A stretch of 64,000 nucleotides of DNA. Origin: DASYQV01 sp036005125 (GTDB lineage Bacteria > Acidobacteriota > Vicinamibacteria > Vicinamibacterales > UBA2999). The notes under the pieces were generated by a model. The model worked only from the letters and a program-made list of their open reading frames with translations. It did no database searches and was not told the origin of the DNA. Of this stretch, positions 1 to 11,427 are shown piece by piece (within the stretch, counting starts at the first letter, position 1; every line of letters begins with the position of its first letter). The stretch is from NCBI GenBank assembly GCA_036005125.1, contig DASYQV010000311.1:1-64000 (forward strand), written 5' to 3'. Both the position numbers and the translations under genes were made by a program.

Positions 1-167
1 ATGGTGATGCCGCGCTCGCGCTCCAGATCCATGGCGTCGAGCACCTGCGCTTCCATCTCGCGCGCCTGCAGCGCGCCGGTCAGCTCGAGGAAGCGGTCGG
101 CCAGCGTCGATTTGCCGTGATCGATATGCGCGATGATGGAGAAATTGCGGATGTGGGAGGGATCCAT
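1..167 (-). CDS. lepA: LepA (elongation factor 4), N-terminal 55 residues, runs off the left edge
   Basis: The reverse strand from 167 reads [20 protein letters not shown], followed by a [17 protein letters not shown] segment and ERERGIT. This is the conserved beginning of the ribosomal back-translocase LepA, a translational GTPase. The G1/P-loop is AHIDHGKST (about residues 13-21), and the run ERGIT is the start of the G2/switch I region. The ATG at 167-165 is the only sensible start because the protein family begins a few residues before IRNFSIIAH. The rest of the gene lies outside the window. Heptad repeats of the GGGATTC type lie just upstream (197-225). Identification is secure; only completeness is unknown. 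Confidence 0.95.
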   Translation of the reverse strand, partial: MDPSHIRNFSIIAHIDHGKSTLADRFLELTGALQAREMEAQVLDAMDLERERGIT

Positions 168-196
168 GAAGCCTGATCACAAAAGTATAGCGTGCC

Positions 197-225
197 GGGA
201 TTCGGGGGTCGGGATTCGGGATTCG
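197..225. repeat. Heptad repeat, GATTCGG type (single arm)
   Basis: Four consecutive 7-nt units (GGGATTC, GGGGGTC, GGGATTC, GGGATTC) fill the space between the stop of the methyltransferase-like gene and the start of lepA. No reverse-complement arm is visible here. It belongs to the GATTCGT heptad family seen at 11358, 12802, 14313, 14745 and 24778. Confidence 0.8.
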
Positions 226-226
226 C

Positions 227-705
227 CTACAACCAAGGAATCAAAGCCGGAACGCGGCGCCGGTAGTCTTCCCATTGCTCGCCGAACGTCGCGCGCATCA
301 GCTCTTCCTCGGCGCGAACGCGCATCAGCGTGCCGACGACGTACAGGCTGAGCGCGATGGCGAGACGGGCCGGCGTCGCGAACGTCAGCGCCAGCGCGAC
401 GAGCCACAGCGCCATCGATGCATAGATCGGGTTCCGCACGATCGCGTACGGGCCGTGCGTCACGAGCTGATGGCCCTCGATGACGCGCGCGGAAAAACTC
501 CACTGCTTCCCGAGCGTGTTGATGGCCCACAGCGAGAACAGGATCCCGGCGATCGCGCAGATCACGGCAACCATCGCGACGACGCGCGGACCGGCGGGCC
601 ATCCTTCGGCGAACAAGACGATACGCTCGGGGCGCCAATGGAAGAAGAGCGCGAAGAACGCGCCGCCGACGAGACAGACGCCGAGACGCGAGCGAGCGCG
701 GGAGG

Positions 706-709
<4 letters not shown>
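227..709 (-). CDS. Isoprenylcysteine carboxyl methyltransferase-like membrane protein
   Basis: A 160-residue integral membrane protein with about four hydrophobic segments. The C-terminal half carries HGPYAIVRNPIYAS and EEELMRATFGEQWEDYRRRV. These match the SAM-binding core of the ICMT/phospholipid methyltransferase families, in which NPxY and the E-x7-G-x2-Y region bind S-adenosylmethionine. The substrate cannot be read from the sequence; in bacteria these act on lipids or prenyl chains. I chose the GTG at 709 because it overlaps the TGA of citrate synthase (GTGA), giving translational coupling. A longer reading from 817 would run 36 codons into gltA. It sits between gltA and lepA. Confidence 0.8.
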
Positions 710-1838
<1,129 letters not shown>

Positions 1839-1839
<1 letters not shown>

Positions 1840-2279
1840 CAGATCGTGGCGGTCTGCCGCACCGGTAATCGAAGCGGCTTGTAGATCGATCCGACAATGG
1901 CGCCGTACAACGCGAATTCGACGATCACGTCGATCATCATCGCTATCGACAGTCTGCCGCTGATGGGCATCGTGACGTAGTTCCAGATCAGCGCGAAGCC
2001 GCAGAGCATGATGGCGACGAGCACGCCGAACCGTATGCCTTCCATCGTGCCGTTGGTGCCTTCATATCCCTTCGCGTACGCGTAGGCGAACGCGAGAAAG
2101 CCGACGAGCATCAAACCGAATCCGATCGGCAGGTTCGCCTGGAGCTGTGCCGGCTGGCGGAAGGCCGCGGAATTGGCGTCGTAGAGACCTCTCAGCACGA
2201 TTTCATTCGCGACGTACCCCACGGGGATGGACACGATCCACGCAACAACGGCAGCGGCGGCGACGCGCGCGAAGTTCAT
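1839..2279 (-). CDS. Small four-helix membrane protein of unknown function
   Basis: 146 residues with four hydrophobic stretches (about 4-26, 51-72, 85-108 and 112-135), so probably four transmembrane helices with a short charged C-terminus ending in RLPVRQTATI. I do not recognise the family. The start is well supported: an AAAGGAG Shine-Dalgarno lies 8 nt before the ATG at 2279. The stop overlaps the gltA start by one base, so it is translated together with citrate synthase. That may only reflect shared expression rather than a TCA-cycle role. Confidence 0.75.
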
Positions 2280-2334
2280 GGGTGGCTCCTTTGGAAGGGT
2301 GCAGCGCCGGGATTCTACACCCGGACGGAAGCGT

Positions 2335-2433
2335 ACGCAGGCCGGGTCTTCACCCCTCGACGTCGCCCGGGGTGTCCTGAGCGTAGTCGAAGGGCAGACC
2401 CGGCGGGAGCCGCATCTAAAGATGCGGCCTACG
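2335..2433. repeat. GGCCGGGTCT/GCCGCATCTAAAGATGCGGC double hairpin, copy 1, with a nested palindrome
   Basis: The first stem (GCCGGGTCT ... AGACCCGGC) is opened by about 50 bp that contain GTCCTGAGCGTAGTCGAAGG, a sequence resembling the CTTCGACTACGCTCAGG palindromes scattered through many bacterial genomes. The second stem, GCCGCATC-TAAA-GATGCGGC, is intact. The element lies between two minus-strand genes and may work as a terminator. Confidence 0.85.
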
Positions 2434-2447
2434 TCTTACAGTTCCCG

Positions 2448-3947
2448 TTACAGTTCTTTCGCCTCTGCCGCCGGCTTGAGGACGACGCCGTCGCCGGCGT
2501 ACTGCTGGACGATCGACAGCAGGCCCGTGTAGAGAAAGCCGATCTGAAAGAGCATCAGAAACGGCAGCGTGCCGTAGATGCCATTGGCGAGAGCGTAGAA
2601 GACCGTCGCCGTGAAGTAGAGACCGAGCGCCAGCTCGATCATCGGCTGGATGACGAAGTTCTGGCGGTACTTCTTGCCAATCCATTCGTCCTCCTGCCCT
2701 TCGATCCGGTACTTCGGCGTGCGCGTGAACTCGCTTTTCTTGTTGAAGAGCGCCTCGAGCACGGCCCGCGTGTTGTTCACCGTGAGCCCGATGCCGATCG
2801 ACATCAGAAACGGCAGGTACTTCAGCCGCGTCGTCCAGTCCCTGTGGAGCTCACGCTGGCACACCATGTAGAAGTTGGCAACCGATGCCGTGGCCGCGAA
2901 GAAGAGCGGCACGTCAATCAGCAGCATCTCGTACCATCCCATGTTGTAGCGGATGGCCATCGACGGCGCCATCAGCATCGAGAGCACGCACATGAGCAGG
3001 TAGTTGAAGTTCGCCGAGAGGTGGAAGAACGCTTCCGCCTTGACGCCAAGCGGCAGCGTCGAACGCAGGAGGCGCGGCATCAGCTTGCGGCACGTCTGGA
3101 TCGATCCCTTTGCCCACCGGTGCTGTTGCAACTTGAACGCGTTCATTTCAACCGGAACTTCCGCGGGCGCCACGAGGTCCTGCAGGAACACGAACCGCCA
3201 GCCGCGGAGCTGTGCCCTGTAACTGAGGTCGAGATCCTCGGTGAGCGTGTCGTGCTGCCACCCGCCGGCGTCGGCAATCGCGGTGCGCCGCCAGATGCCT
3301 GCCGTTCCGTTGAAGTTGAAGAACAGACCCGAGCGGTTGCGGGCGCCGTGCTCCAGCACGAAGTGGCCGTCGAGGAGGATCGCCTGAATCTGCGTGAGCA
3401 GCGAGTAGTTCTGGTTGATGTGTCCCCAGCGCGCCTGGACCATGCCGACCCCGGGATCGGCGAAGAACGGCACGGTGCGGCGGAGGAAGTCGGACGTGGG
3501 TGTGAAGTCGGCGTCGAAGATGGCGATGTATTCGCCCCTGGCGACCTTCAGCCCGGCCTCGAGCGCGCCGGCCTTGAAGCCGGTGCGGTCGGTGCGATGC
3601 AAGTAGGTGATGTCGACGCCTTGCGCGGCGTTGCGATGGACGGCGCGCTCCGCGACCGCGCACGTCTCGTCGGTGGAATCGTCGAGGACCTGAATTTCCA
3701 GGAGCTCCCGCGGATAGTCGAGCTGGCAGACCGCGTCGATGAGCCGATCCGCCACATACATCTCGTTATAGATCGGAAGCTGGACGGTTACCGGTGGCAG
3801 CGCATCGAGCGTGCCCGCGGGCACCGGCCGGCGACTCCTGTTCTTCATGTACAGGTAGACCAGGTAATACCGATGCCACCCATAAACGGCGAGAATGACG
3901 AGGACGAAAAAGTACGTCGCGAGAATGAGCGTGTCTGCGGGCGTCAT
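2448..3947 (-). CDS. Processive GT2 glycosyltransferase (cellulose/mannan synthase-like)
   Basis: 499 residues. An N-terminal membrane anchor (about 7-30) precedes a GT-A catalytic domain with the processive GT2 signature: VLDD at about 87-90, DAD at 145-147 (metal and nucleotide-sugar binding), TED at 236-238 (catalytic base) and QQHRW at 274-278 (the QxxRW acceptor-binding motif). Four or so transmembrane helices follow (about 310-345, 350-370, 440-470 and 465-490), as expected for an enzyme that extends and extrudes a beta-linked polysaccharide. It lacks a PilZ domain. It is similar to the CsLA/mannan-synthase-type proteins common in acidobacteria and myxobacteria; the sugar it polymerises is unknown. 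It stands alone, flanked by repeats on both sides and divergent from larB. Confidence 0.88.
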   Translation of the reverse strand: MTPADTLILATYFFVLVILAVYGWHRYYLVYLYMKNRSRRPVPAGTLDALPPVTVQLPIYNEMYVADRLIDAVCQLDYPRELLEIQVLDDSTDETCAVAERAVHRNAAQGVDITYLHRTDRTGFKAGALEAGLKVARGEYIAIFDADFTPTSDFLRRTVPFFADPGVGMVQARWGHINQNYSLLTQIQAILLDGHFVLEHGARNRSGLFFNFNGTAGIWRRTAIADAGGWQHDTLTEDLDLSYRAQLRGWRFVFLQDLVAPAEVPVEMNAFKLQQHRWAKGSIQTCRKLMPRLLRSTLPLGVKAEAFFHLSANFNYLLMCVLSMLMAPSMAIRYNMGWYEMLLIDVPLFFAATASVANFYMVCQRELHRDWTTRLKYLPFLMSIGIGLTVNNTRAVLEALFNKKSEFTRTPKYRIEGQEDEWIGKKYRQNFVIQPMIELALGLYFTATVFYALANGIYGTLPFLMLFQIGFLYTGLLSIVQQYAGDGVVLKPAAEAKEL

Positions 3948-4043
3948 ATCTGGTGCGTAGTCAGCTCGGACGCGATGCCGACAGAAAAACCGCGCCCGGC
4001 AGAGCTGATGACTTATAGTGCCGGGTCAGCCGATCGGAAGTCA

Positions 4044-4182
4044 AACCCGTCGAGGGCTCTGCCTTGATATTTCGGCAGAGCCCTCGCCTGGTTAGCCCAG
4101 TGTCTTTTTGCGCGCTTTGCGCGCCTCGTCCGTTATGCGACCACCAACCGCACAAGATTCTCGTTGGGAGCCGCATAACGGA
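4044..4182 (-). repeat. Composite A-B-C repeat, copy 1 (orientation C-B-A on plus)
   Basis: Module C: CGAGGGCTCTGCC (4051-4063) pairs with GGCAGAGCCCTCG (4074-4086). Module B: GCGCGC-TTT-GCGCGC (4110-4124). Module A: TCCGTTATGCG (4129-4139) pairs with CGCATAACGGA (4172-4182). The B-C linker has the conserved run of As and the ATACTGGGCTAACCAG-like stretch seen in the other copies. It sits between the divergent glycosyltransferase and larB genes. Other copies: 16846, 20496, 22112, 42469 and 58057. Confidence 0.92.
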
Positions 4183-4197
4183 CTGAACACGTCCCTT

Positions 4198-4956
4198 ATG
4201 ACGGCTTCAGAGCTGCAGCAGCTTCTCGATCGCGTTCGCGACGGCAACATCGATCCAGTGACCGCATCAAATCGGATCCTCGAGGCGCTGAGAGCGGCAC
4301 CGCTCGAGGATCTCGGGTTCGCTCGCATCGACCACCACCGGGAAATCCGTCGCGGCTTCCCTGAAGTCGTCCTTGGCGTAGGCAAGACTCCGGCCCAAAT
4401 CGCGGCCATCGCCGAAAAGATTGTTGCGCGCGGTCACGCGCTCCTCGTCACGCGAGCTCATCCAGAGGCGTTCGATGCCGTACGGGTGATCGTTCCTGGT
4501 GCGGTGTACCACGCGGAGGCACGCGCGATTACTCTTCCGCAAGGGGAGATCTCGCGCGGCCGCGGGACCGTGTTGATCGTATCGGCCGGCACCTCCGATC
4601 TCCCCGTGGCCGAAGAAGCCGCTGTCACCGCCGAGCTGATGGGTAATACCGTGGATCGTTTGTACGACGTCGGTGTGGCCGGCTTGCATCGCCTTCTGCG
4701 CGAGCATCCCCGTCTGGTGAGCGCGCGGGTCGTCATCGTGGTTGCCGGCATGGAAGGCGCGCTGCCGAGCGTGGTTGCCGGGCTGATTGCCGTACCGGTC
4801 ATCGCCGTACCGACGAGCGTCGGCTACGGCGCGAGCTTCGGCGGCATCGCGGCGCTCCTCGGCATGCTGAACAGCTGTGCCAATGGCGTGTCGGTCGTGA
4901 ACATCGACAACGGCTTCGGCGCGGCGTGTACCGCGTCGATGATCAATCATCTGTAG
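4198..4956 (+). CDS. larB: LarB, nickel-pincer cofactor biosynthesis (carboxylase/hydrolase)
   Basis: 252 residues. The C-terminal domain has the PurE-like signature of LarB: SAGTSDLPVAEEAA, YDVGVAGLHRLL, VVAGMEGALPSVVAGL, PTSVGYGASFGG and VVNIDNGFGAA. LarB converts nicotinic acid adenine dinucleotide to pyridinium-3,5-biscarboxylic acid mononucleotide, the first step to the Ni-pincer cofactor of lactate racemase-type enzymes. The N-terminal RRGFPEVV segment is also typical. The ATG at 4198 is preferred; 30 more codons upstream would be translated from the repeat at 4044-4182. No larC, larE or larA is in the window, so the partners must lie elsewhere. No clear ribosome binding site is visible. 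Confidence 0.93.
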   Translation: MTASELQQLLDRVRDGNIDPVTASNRILEALRAAPLEDLGFARIDHHREIRRGFPEVVLGVGKTPAQIAAIAEKIVARGHALLVTRAHPEAFDAVRVIVPGAVYHAEARAITLPQGEISRGRGTVLIVSAGTSDLPVAEEAAVTAELMGNTVDRLYDVGVAGLHRLLREHPRLVSARVVIVVAGMEGALPSVVAGLIAVPVIAVPTSVGYGASFGGIAALLGMLNSCANGVSVVNIDNGFGAACTASMINHL

Positions 4957-5034
4957 CGGGCTTCAGGCGGCTTGAGGCTTCGGCGGGCTTGAGCCTTGAG
5001 CCTCCTGTAGCCGGAAGTCCGGAGCCTGAAGCCT
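4957..5034. repeat. Heptad hairpin, GGCTTCA/GAAGCCT type
   Basis: The left arm is built of GGCTTCA/GGCTTGA units and the right arm of GAGCCTG/GAAGCCT units, forming an imperfect palindrome that begins one base after the larB TAG and ends about 60 bp before mutS2. The same heptad occurs at 24487 and 53181. Confidence 0.8.
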
Positions 5035-5092
5035 GTGTTACACTCACGAGTTGCCTACCAAAGGCAACGAACCCCGCCAAGGTTCCTTTCTC

Positions 5093-7558
5093 ATGCACCC
5101 AGGTGCCCTCAGGGCCCTTGAATTCGATCGCATCGTGTCGGTGGTCACCGGACTGGCCCTGACGCCGACCGGCGCGGCTCGTCTGGCCAGCCTGCGTCCG
5201 CTGACCGAGCCCGGCCGCGTGCTGACCGCGCAGCGCGCCACGAGCGAAGGCGTACGCTTCCTGACCGATCATCCCGGGTTTCCGCTGAGGGCTCCGACTG
5301 ATCTCGAGGCGATCCTCGACGCGCTCGGGATCGAAGGTCGCGCGCTCGACGCGCTCCGCCTGATCGGTCTCGCTGATTATCTCGAGTCAATCGAGCAGGC
5401 CCGCGCCGCCGTGAAGAAGGCGACGGGCGCCTTCCCGATTCTCAACAGCCTCGTCGATACCGTCGCGTCGTTCAAGACGGAGATTGCGGATGTCCGCCGC
5501 AAGATCGATCCGGCGGGCGTGGTGGTCGACAACGCGAGCACGACGCTCAGCGGCATCCGCGACCGGCTGCGAAAGCAGCGGGCGCGTCTCCGCAACACGC
5601 TCGAGTCGTTCCTCCGCGGCCGCGACACCGCGAAATACCTGCAGGAGCAGGTCGTCACGGATCGCAACGGGCGCTACGTGCTCATCGTGCGGGCGGAGCA
5701 CCGCTCCGCTATTCCCGGCATCGTTCACGGCTCCTCGGCGAGCGGCGCGAGCCTGTTCCTCGAGCCGCTCAGCACGGTCGAGATCAACAACGACATCGTC
5801 GCGCTCGAGGAGCAGGAGGCCGAAGAGGTCCGGCGGATTCTGCTCGCGCTGACCGATGCGTTCCGCGGTCGTCCGGCCGAGCTGCGCCGCACCATCGACG
5901 TGGCCACCGAGCTCGATGTCATCCAGGCGAAGGCGCGCTTTGCGCAACTGGTGGACGGCGTCGAACCGATCATCGCGCACGATGGCGCGTTCGAGCTGCG
6001 CGGAGCCCGGCATCCGCTGCTCATGGGTCGCGTGAACGACCGGTTGAAGGACGGTCGTCAGGGCGGCGTCGAGCCCGTGCCGGTTGATATCCTGCTCCTC
6101 CCGCCGGTCAATGTGCTGCTGATAACCGGACCGAACACCGGCGGCAAGACCGTCGCGCTCAAGACGGCGGGGTTGCTGGCCGCAATGGCGCAGGCAGGGC
6201 TGCACGTGCCGTCGGAGCATGGCTCGCGGCTGCCGGTTTTTCGATCGCTTTTCGCGGACATCGGGGACGAGCAATCGATCTCGGCCAGCTTGAGCACCTT
6301 CTCGGCGTACATCACGAACGTCGTGTCGATGGACCGCGACCTCGTGCAGCCCGCGCTGATCCTGCTCGACGAGGTTGGCGCGGGGACCGATCCCGTCGAA
6401 GGCGGCGCGCTGGGCACGGCGGTCATCGATCACTTCCGCCGTCGCGGCGCGCACGTCGTGGCGACGACGCACTACGACTCGCTGAAGTCGTATGCGTCCA
6501 CCAGCGAAGGCGTCGCAAGCGCCGCGTTCGGCTTCGATCCGGAGACGTTCGCGCCGACGTACCGGCTCGTGTACGGCTCGCCGGGCCGCAGCCTGGCGCT
6601 CGAGATCGCGGCGCGGCTCGGGATGCCACCCGATGTGATTGCCTCGGCCCGGGCAAATCTCAGCGAGCGCGAAAAGCAGTTGGCCCAGCACCTGGCAAAG
6701 ATCGATGGCGATCTCCGTTCGCTCGAGCACGAGCGGCGCCTCGTGGCCCGGGAGCGGGAAACGATCGCCGAGTCCGAGCAGCGTCTGCGGGTGCGCGAGG
6801 ACGCTGTTCGCCAGCGCGAGGACACGTTCCGCCGCCGCTTGAACGAGCAGCTCGACGATCAGCTTCGCGACGCTCGCCGCGAGATCGACACGGTCATCGA
6901 CGGCTTGAAGACGCGCGCGACGGAACTGGCTGAACAGGCCGCGCGCCGGGCGGCCCACGCGATCTCGACCGGCGATGCGGGGAGCGTGCGGGCCGAGGCC
7001 CGGGCCGCCGTCGATCGCGTTGTCGAGCGGTTGAAGCAGGCTGATGAGTCGATGCCCACGCCGGAGCACGGCGATGCCGCCGCGCGACAGACGCCGCCCG
7101 CGCCCGCCGCGCAGCTGATGGCCGGCGCTCGCGTGTCCGTCGGGGCACTGGGCCTCGAGGGGACGGTGATCCACGTGCACGACGGCCACGCGGAAGTGGA
7201 CGTCCGCGGCAAGCGGCTTCGTGCCGCCCTGCGCGATGTGCGCGTGATTGCCGGTCCTGCGCCGACGGCGGGAAGCGTCAGGGTGAATATCGACCTGCAG
7301 CCGCGTGAAGGCTCGCTGACCGATCTCAATGTGATCGGCTGCACCGTCGACGAAGCGCTGACGCGCACCGAGAAGTTTCTCGATGAAACCACGGTCACGG
7401 ATCAGCGCACCGTACGTCTGATCCACGGGCACGGCACCGGTCAGCTGCGACGCGCGCTTGCCGACTTCCTGAAGTCACATCCGCTGGTTGCGCGATTCGA
7501 AACGGCCCCACCGGAACAGGGCGGGGGCGGCGTTACTGTCGTGGAGTTAAAAGACTGA
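5093..7558 (+). CDS. mutS2: Endonuclease MutS2
   Basis: 821 residues. The N-terminal half is the MutS core/lever region. The ABC-type ATPase has Walker A GPNTGGKTVALKT near residue 345, a Walker B ending in LILLDEVGAGTDP and the H-loop ATTHYDSLK. A long charged coiled coil (about 510-640) leads to a C-terminal Smr nuclease domain with LNVIGCTVDEAL and the HGHGTG motif near 776. MutS2 lacks the mismatch-recognition domain; in other bacteria it suppresses homologous recombination and splits collided ribosomes. The start is the ATG at 5093 (MHPGALRALEF, the usual beginning); a TTG at 5051 would add 14 non-conserved residues. Confidence 0.95.
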   Translation: MHPGALRALEFDRIVSVVTGLALTPTGAARLASLRPLTEPGRVLTAQRATSEGVRFLTDHPGFPLRAPTDLEAILDALGIEGRALDALRLIGLADYLESIEQARAAVKKATGAFPILNSLVDTVASFKTEIADVRRKIDPAGVVVDNASTTLSGIRDRLRKQRARLRNTLESFLRGRDTAKYLQEQVVTDRNGRYVLIVRAEHRSAIPGIVHGSSASGASLFLEPLSTVEINNDIVALEEQEAEEVRRILLALTDAFRGRPAELRRTIDVATELDVIQAKARFAQLVDGVEPIIAHDGAFELRGARHPLLMGRVNDRLKDGRQGGVEPVPVDILLLPPVNVLLITGPNTGGKTVALKTAGLLAAMAQAGLHVPSEHGSRLPVFRSLFADIGDEQSISASLSTFSAYITNVVSMDRDLVQPALILLDEVGAGTDPVEGGALGTAVIDHFRRRGAHVVATTHYDSLKSYASTSEGVASAAFGFDPETFAPTYRLVYGSPGRSLALEIAARLGMPPDVIASARANLSEREKQLAQHLAKIDGDLRSLEHERRLVARERETIAESEQRLRVREDAVRQREDTFRRRLNEQLDDQLRDARREIDTVIDGLKTRATELAEQAARRAAHAISTGDAGSVRAEARAAVDRVVERLKQADESMPTPEHGDAAARQTPPAPAAQLMAGARVSVGALGLEGTVIHVHDGHAEVDVRGKRLRAALRDVRVIAGPAPTAGSVRVNIDLQPREGSLTDLNVIGCTVDEALTRTEKFLDETTVTDQRTVRLIHGHGTGQLRRALADFLKSHPLVARFETAPPEQGGGGVTVVELKD

Positions 7559-7576
7559 ACACACGCAGGCCCGACA

Positions 7577-7862
7577 TAGGTCAAAGGTCAAAGGTCAAAA
7601 GGCAAAGGTCAAAAGGCAAAGGTAAGGTCAAAGGTTTTGGGTCAAACGTAGAAGGCAAGGGCAAGGTACGGCTCTACCTGAGTCTTGGACCTTGCACTCA
7701 ACCTTTGCCCTGAAACTTTTGACCTCACCTTTAGCCTTTGACCTCACCTTTAGCCTCTGACCTCACCTTTGACCTTTGACCTTTGACCTTTGACCTTTGA
7801 CCTTTCACCTTTGACCTCTGACCTTTGACCTTTGACCTTTGACCTTTGACCTTTGACCTTGA
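7577..7862. repeat. Large heptad inverted repeat, AAAGGTC/GACCTTT type
   Basis: The left arm (7577-7655) has roughly ten AGGTCAA/AGGCAAA units. The right arm (about 7690-7862) has over twenty GACCTTT/CACCTTT/GCCTTTG units, so the whole 305-bp gap from mutS2 (7558) to dnaG (7864) is this element plus about 20 bp at its left. The last unit ends two or three bases before the dnaG ATG. No separate promoter or Shine-Dalgarno is visible in the gap. Confidence 0.92.
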
Positions 7863-7863
7863 A

Positions 7864-9624
7864 ATGGCTCTGTTTCCTCAGCATTTCATAGACGACCTGA
7901 AGAACCAGGCGGACATCGTCGCGGTGATTCAGGACTACGTCTCGCTGAAAAAGGCCGGGGCCAACTACAAGGGACTCTGCCCGTTTCACGCGGAGAAGAC
8001 GCCGTCGTTCCAGGTGAACCGCGACAAGGGCTTCTTCTATTGCTACGGCTGTGGCGTTGGCGGAGACGTGTTCAAGTTCCTCGAGCTTCACGAGAAGGTC
8101 GGATTCCAGGACGCGGTCAGGCTGCTGGCGCAACGGTTCGGCATGCCGCTGCCGGAGATGGAAGCCACCGACGAGCAGCGGGCCAACACGGCCGAGCGCG
8201 AGGCGCTGCTGAAAGTGCACGAGGCTGCCGCTGCCTGGTTTCGCGCCCAGCTTGCGACAGCCGACGCCAGAATTCGGAATCAGCTCGCCGATCGGGGTAT
8301 CGCGCCTGCGACCATCGACGCGCTCGGGCTGGGATACGCGCCGACGCTGCGTGACGGTCTCCGGCAGCACCTCCTTGGCCGGGGTTTTTCGGAGGGGCTG
8401 CTGATTCGTGGCGGCCTGGTCGTGCAGCGTGACAACGGGAGCGTGGCAGATCGATTCAGGAACCGGCTGATGATTCCGATTTGCCGGGAGACCGGCTCGG
8501 TGATCGCGTTTGGCGGACGCGCGGTGGACGCCGACCAGCAACCGAAGTATCTGAACTCGCCGGAAACTCCCGTTTACGTCAAGAGCCGCACACTTTACGG
8601 CCTGAACCTGAGCAAGGCCGCGATACGGGAGGGAGGGTTCGCGGTACTCGTCGAGGGCTACTTCGACTTCGCGCAGGTCTATCAAGCCGGTTTTCAGGCG
8701 GTCGTCGCCTCCTGCGGCACCGCGCTGACCGCGCAGCAGGCGCAGCTCCTCCGGCGCTTCACGTCGAAGGTCGTTCTCAATTTCGATCCGGATACCGCGG
8801 GTCAGGGCGCGGCCGCGAAATCCTCTGAACTCCTTGTATCAGAAGGATTTGATGTGAACGTGGCGCTACTCCCGAGCGGGGAAGACCCCGATACCTTTGT
8901 AAGGAGACATGGCCCTCGGGGTTATGCTGACCGGCTCAGGATGTCTCGGCCGTATCTCGAGTATTTGCTCGATCGGGCCGCCGCCGGTCGCGACTTGACG
9001 GGCGACGAGGGCCGGCGCCAGTTCCTCTCGAGCATGCTGAGCGTGGCCGCCAGGATCCCGGACTCCGCCGCGCGGGATCAGTTTGCCGACCGTCTGGCGC
9101 ATAAGGCGAGGATTACGGAAGAAGTTGTTCGAGCCGAGATCCGTAAAGCCGCCGTCGCCAGGAGGACCACCCTGAGCCAGCGCGAGCTCCCCAACATGGG
9201 GCAGGCTAAGCAGGCTGAGAAGGCATTGATATGGGCGCTATTTCACAGCCCCGAGGAAGCCCTTGCCGCGCTCGATGCTGTCGAGGCCCAGGATTTGGAA
9301 GGTTTGGCGACGAGGTCGATCCTCGAGCTGGCCCGCGACGTGCACCGGGAGGGGGCACCTTTACCATCCGCATGGCTCGGGCGTCTAAGTGTGGTGGAGG
9401 CTCAGCTGGCTGCCGGCATTGCGGCCGACCCGGCCCCTCCCGTTCTGGACCTGTCAGAATGCGTCCGGGAGTTCAAACGCCTGCGTTACGACCGTGAGCA
9501 GGCGGCGCTGCAGCGGGAAATCAACCGGCTCCAGGAGCTCGGCGCTACGGCGCACGGCGCTGAGATCAACGCGCTCTGGGCGCGGAAGCTCGAATTACTT
9601 CAGCGAATCGGCGGTTTGATCTAG
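7864..9624 (+). CDS. dnaG: DNA primase
   Basis: 586 residues; synthesises RNA primers at the replication fork. It has the N-terminal CHC2 zinc finger (CPFHAEKTPSF with C39 and H42, then CYGC with C60 and C63), the catalytic RNA-polymerase core and a Toprim domain with VEGYFD near 262 and FDPDTAG near 306 (metal-binding acidic residues). The usual EGYMD is EGYFD here. The C-terminal helicase-binding region is weakly conserved, as in most phyla. The ATG at 7864 begins MALFPQHFIDDLK; the six codons upstream are repeat sequence. There is no recognisable ribosome binding site because the heptad repeat abuts the start. rpoD follows 32 bp later, the classic dnaG-rpoD order. Confidence 0.96.
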   Translation: MALFPQHFIDDLKNQADIVAVIQDYVSLKKAGANYKGLCPFHAEKTPSFQVNRDKGFFYCYGCGVGGDVFKFLELHEKVGFQDAVRLLAQRFGMPLPEMEATDEQRANTAEREALLKVHEAAAAWFRAQLATADARIRNQLADRGIAPATIDALGLGYAPTLRDGLRQHLLGRGFSEGLLIRGGLVVQRDNGSVADRFRNRLMIPICRETGSVIAFGGRAVDADQQPKYLNSPETPVYVKSRTLYGLNLSKAAIREGGFAVLVEGYFDFAQVYQAGFQAVVASCGTALTAQQAQLLRRFTSKVVLNFDPDTAGQGAAAKSSELLVSEGFDVNVALLPSGEDPDTFVRRHGPRGYADRLRMSRPYLEYLLDRAAAGRDLTGDEGRRQFLSSMLSVAARIPDSAARDQFADRLAHKARITEEVVRAEIRKAAVARRTTLSQRELPNMGQAKQAEKALIWALFHSPEEALAALDAVEAQDLEGLATRSILELARDVHREGAPLPSAWLGRLSVVEAQLAAGIAADPAPPVLDLSECVREFKRLRYDREQAALQREINRLQELGATAHGAEINALWARKLELLQRIGGLI

Positions 9625-9656
9625 CACAATTCATGTAGCACGGAGGAACGCGAACC

Positions 9657-11357
<1,701 letters not shown>

Positions 11358-11421
11358 TTCTTGATTCTTGATTCTCGATTCTTGATTCAAATCAAGAATC
11401 ATGAATCGCAAATCATGAATG
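11358..11421. repeat. Heptad hairpin, TTCTTGA/TCATGAA type
   Basis: Four exact left-arm heptads (TTCTTGA, TTCTTGA, TTCTCGA, TTCTTGA) and four right-arm units (TCAAGAA, TCATGAA, TCGCAAA, TCATGAA) form a palindrome between the rpoD stop (11357) and the tRNA gene (11428). It may terminate rpoD. Confidence 0.88.
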
Positions 11422-11427
11422 ATTGGC

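Noticed and set aside
4108..4197. 30-residue N-terminal extension of LarB
   Set aside because: These codons are in the composite repeat and are not part of the conserved family; the ATG at 4198 is better.
5387..7432. 681-codon open frame on the minus strand opposite mutS2
   Set aside because: It lies wholly antisense to a gene with clear family motifs; the translation is rich in Arg/His/Leu low-complexity, typical of reverse frames in high-GC DNA.
7577..7862. Possible CRISPR array or coding repeat (KVKGQRS-like translation)
   Set aside because: Units are 7 nt, contiguous, degenerate and arranged as an inverted repeat; there are no unique spacers, so it is neither CRISPR nor a protein gene.
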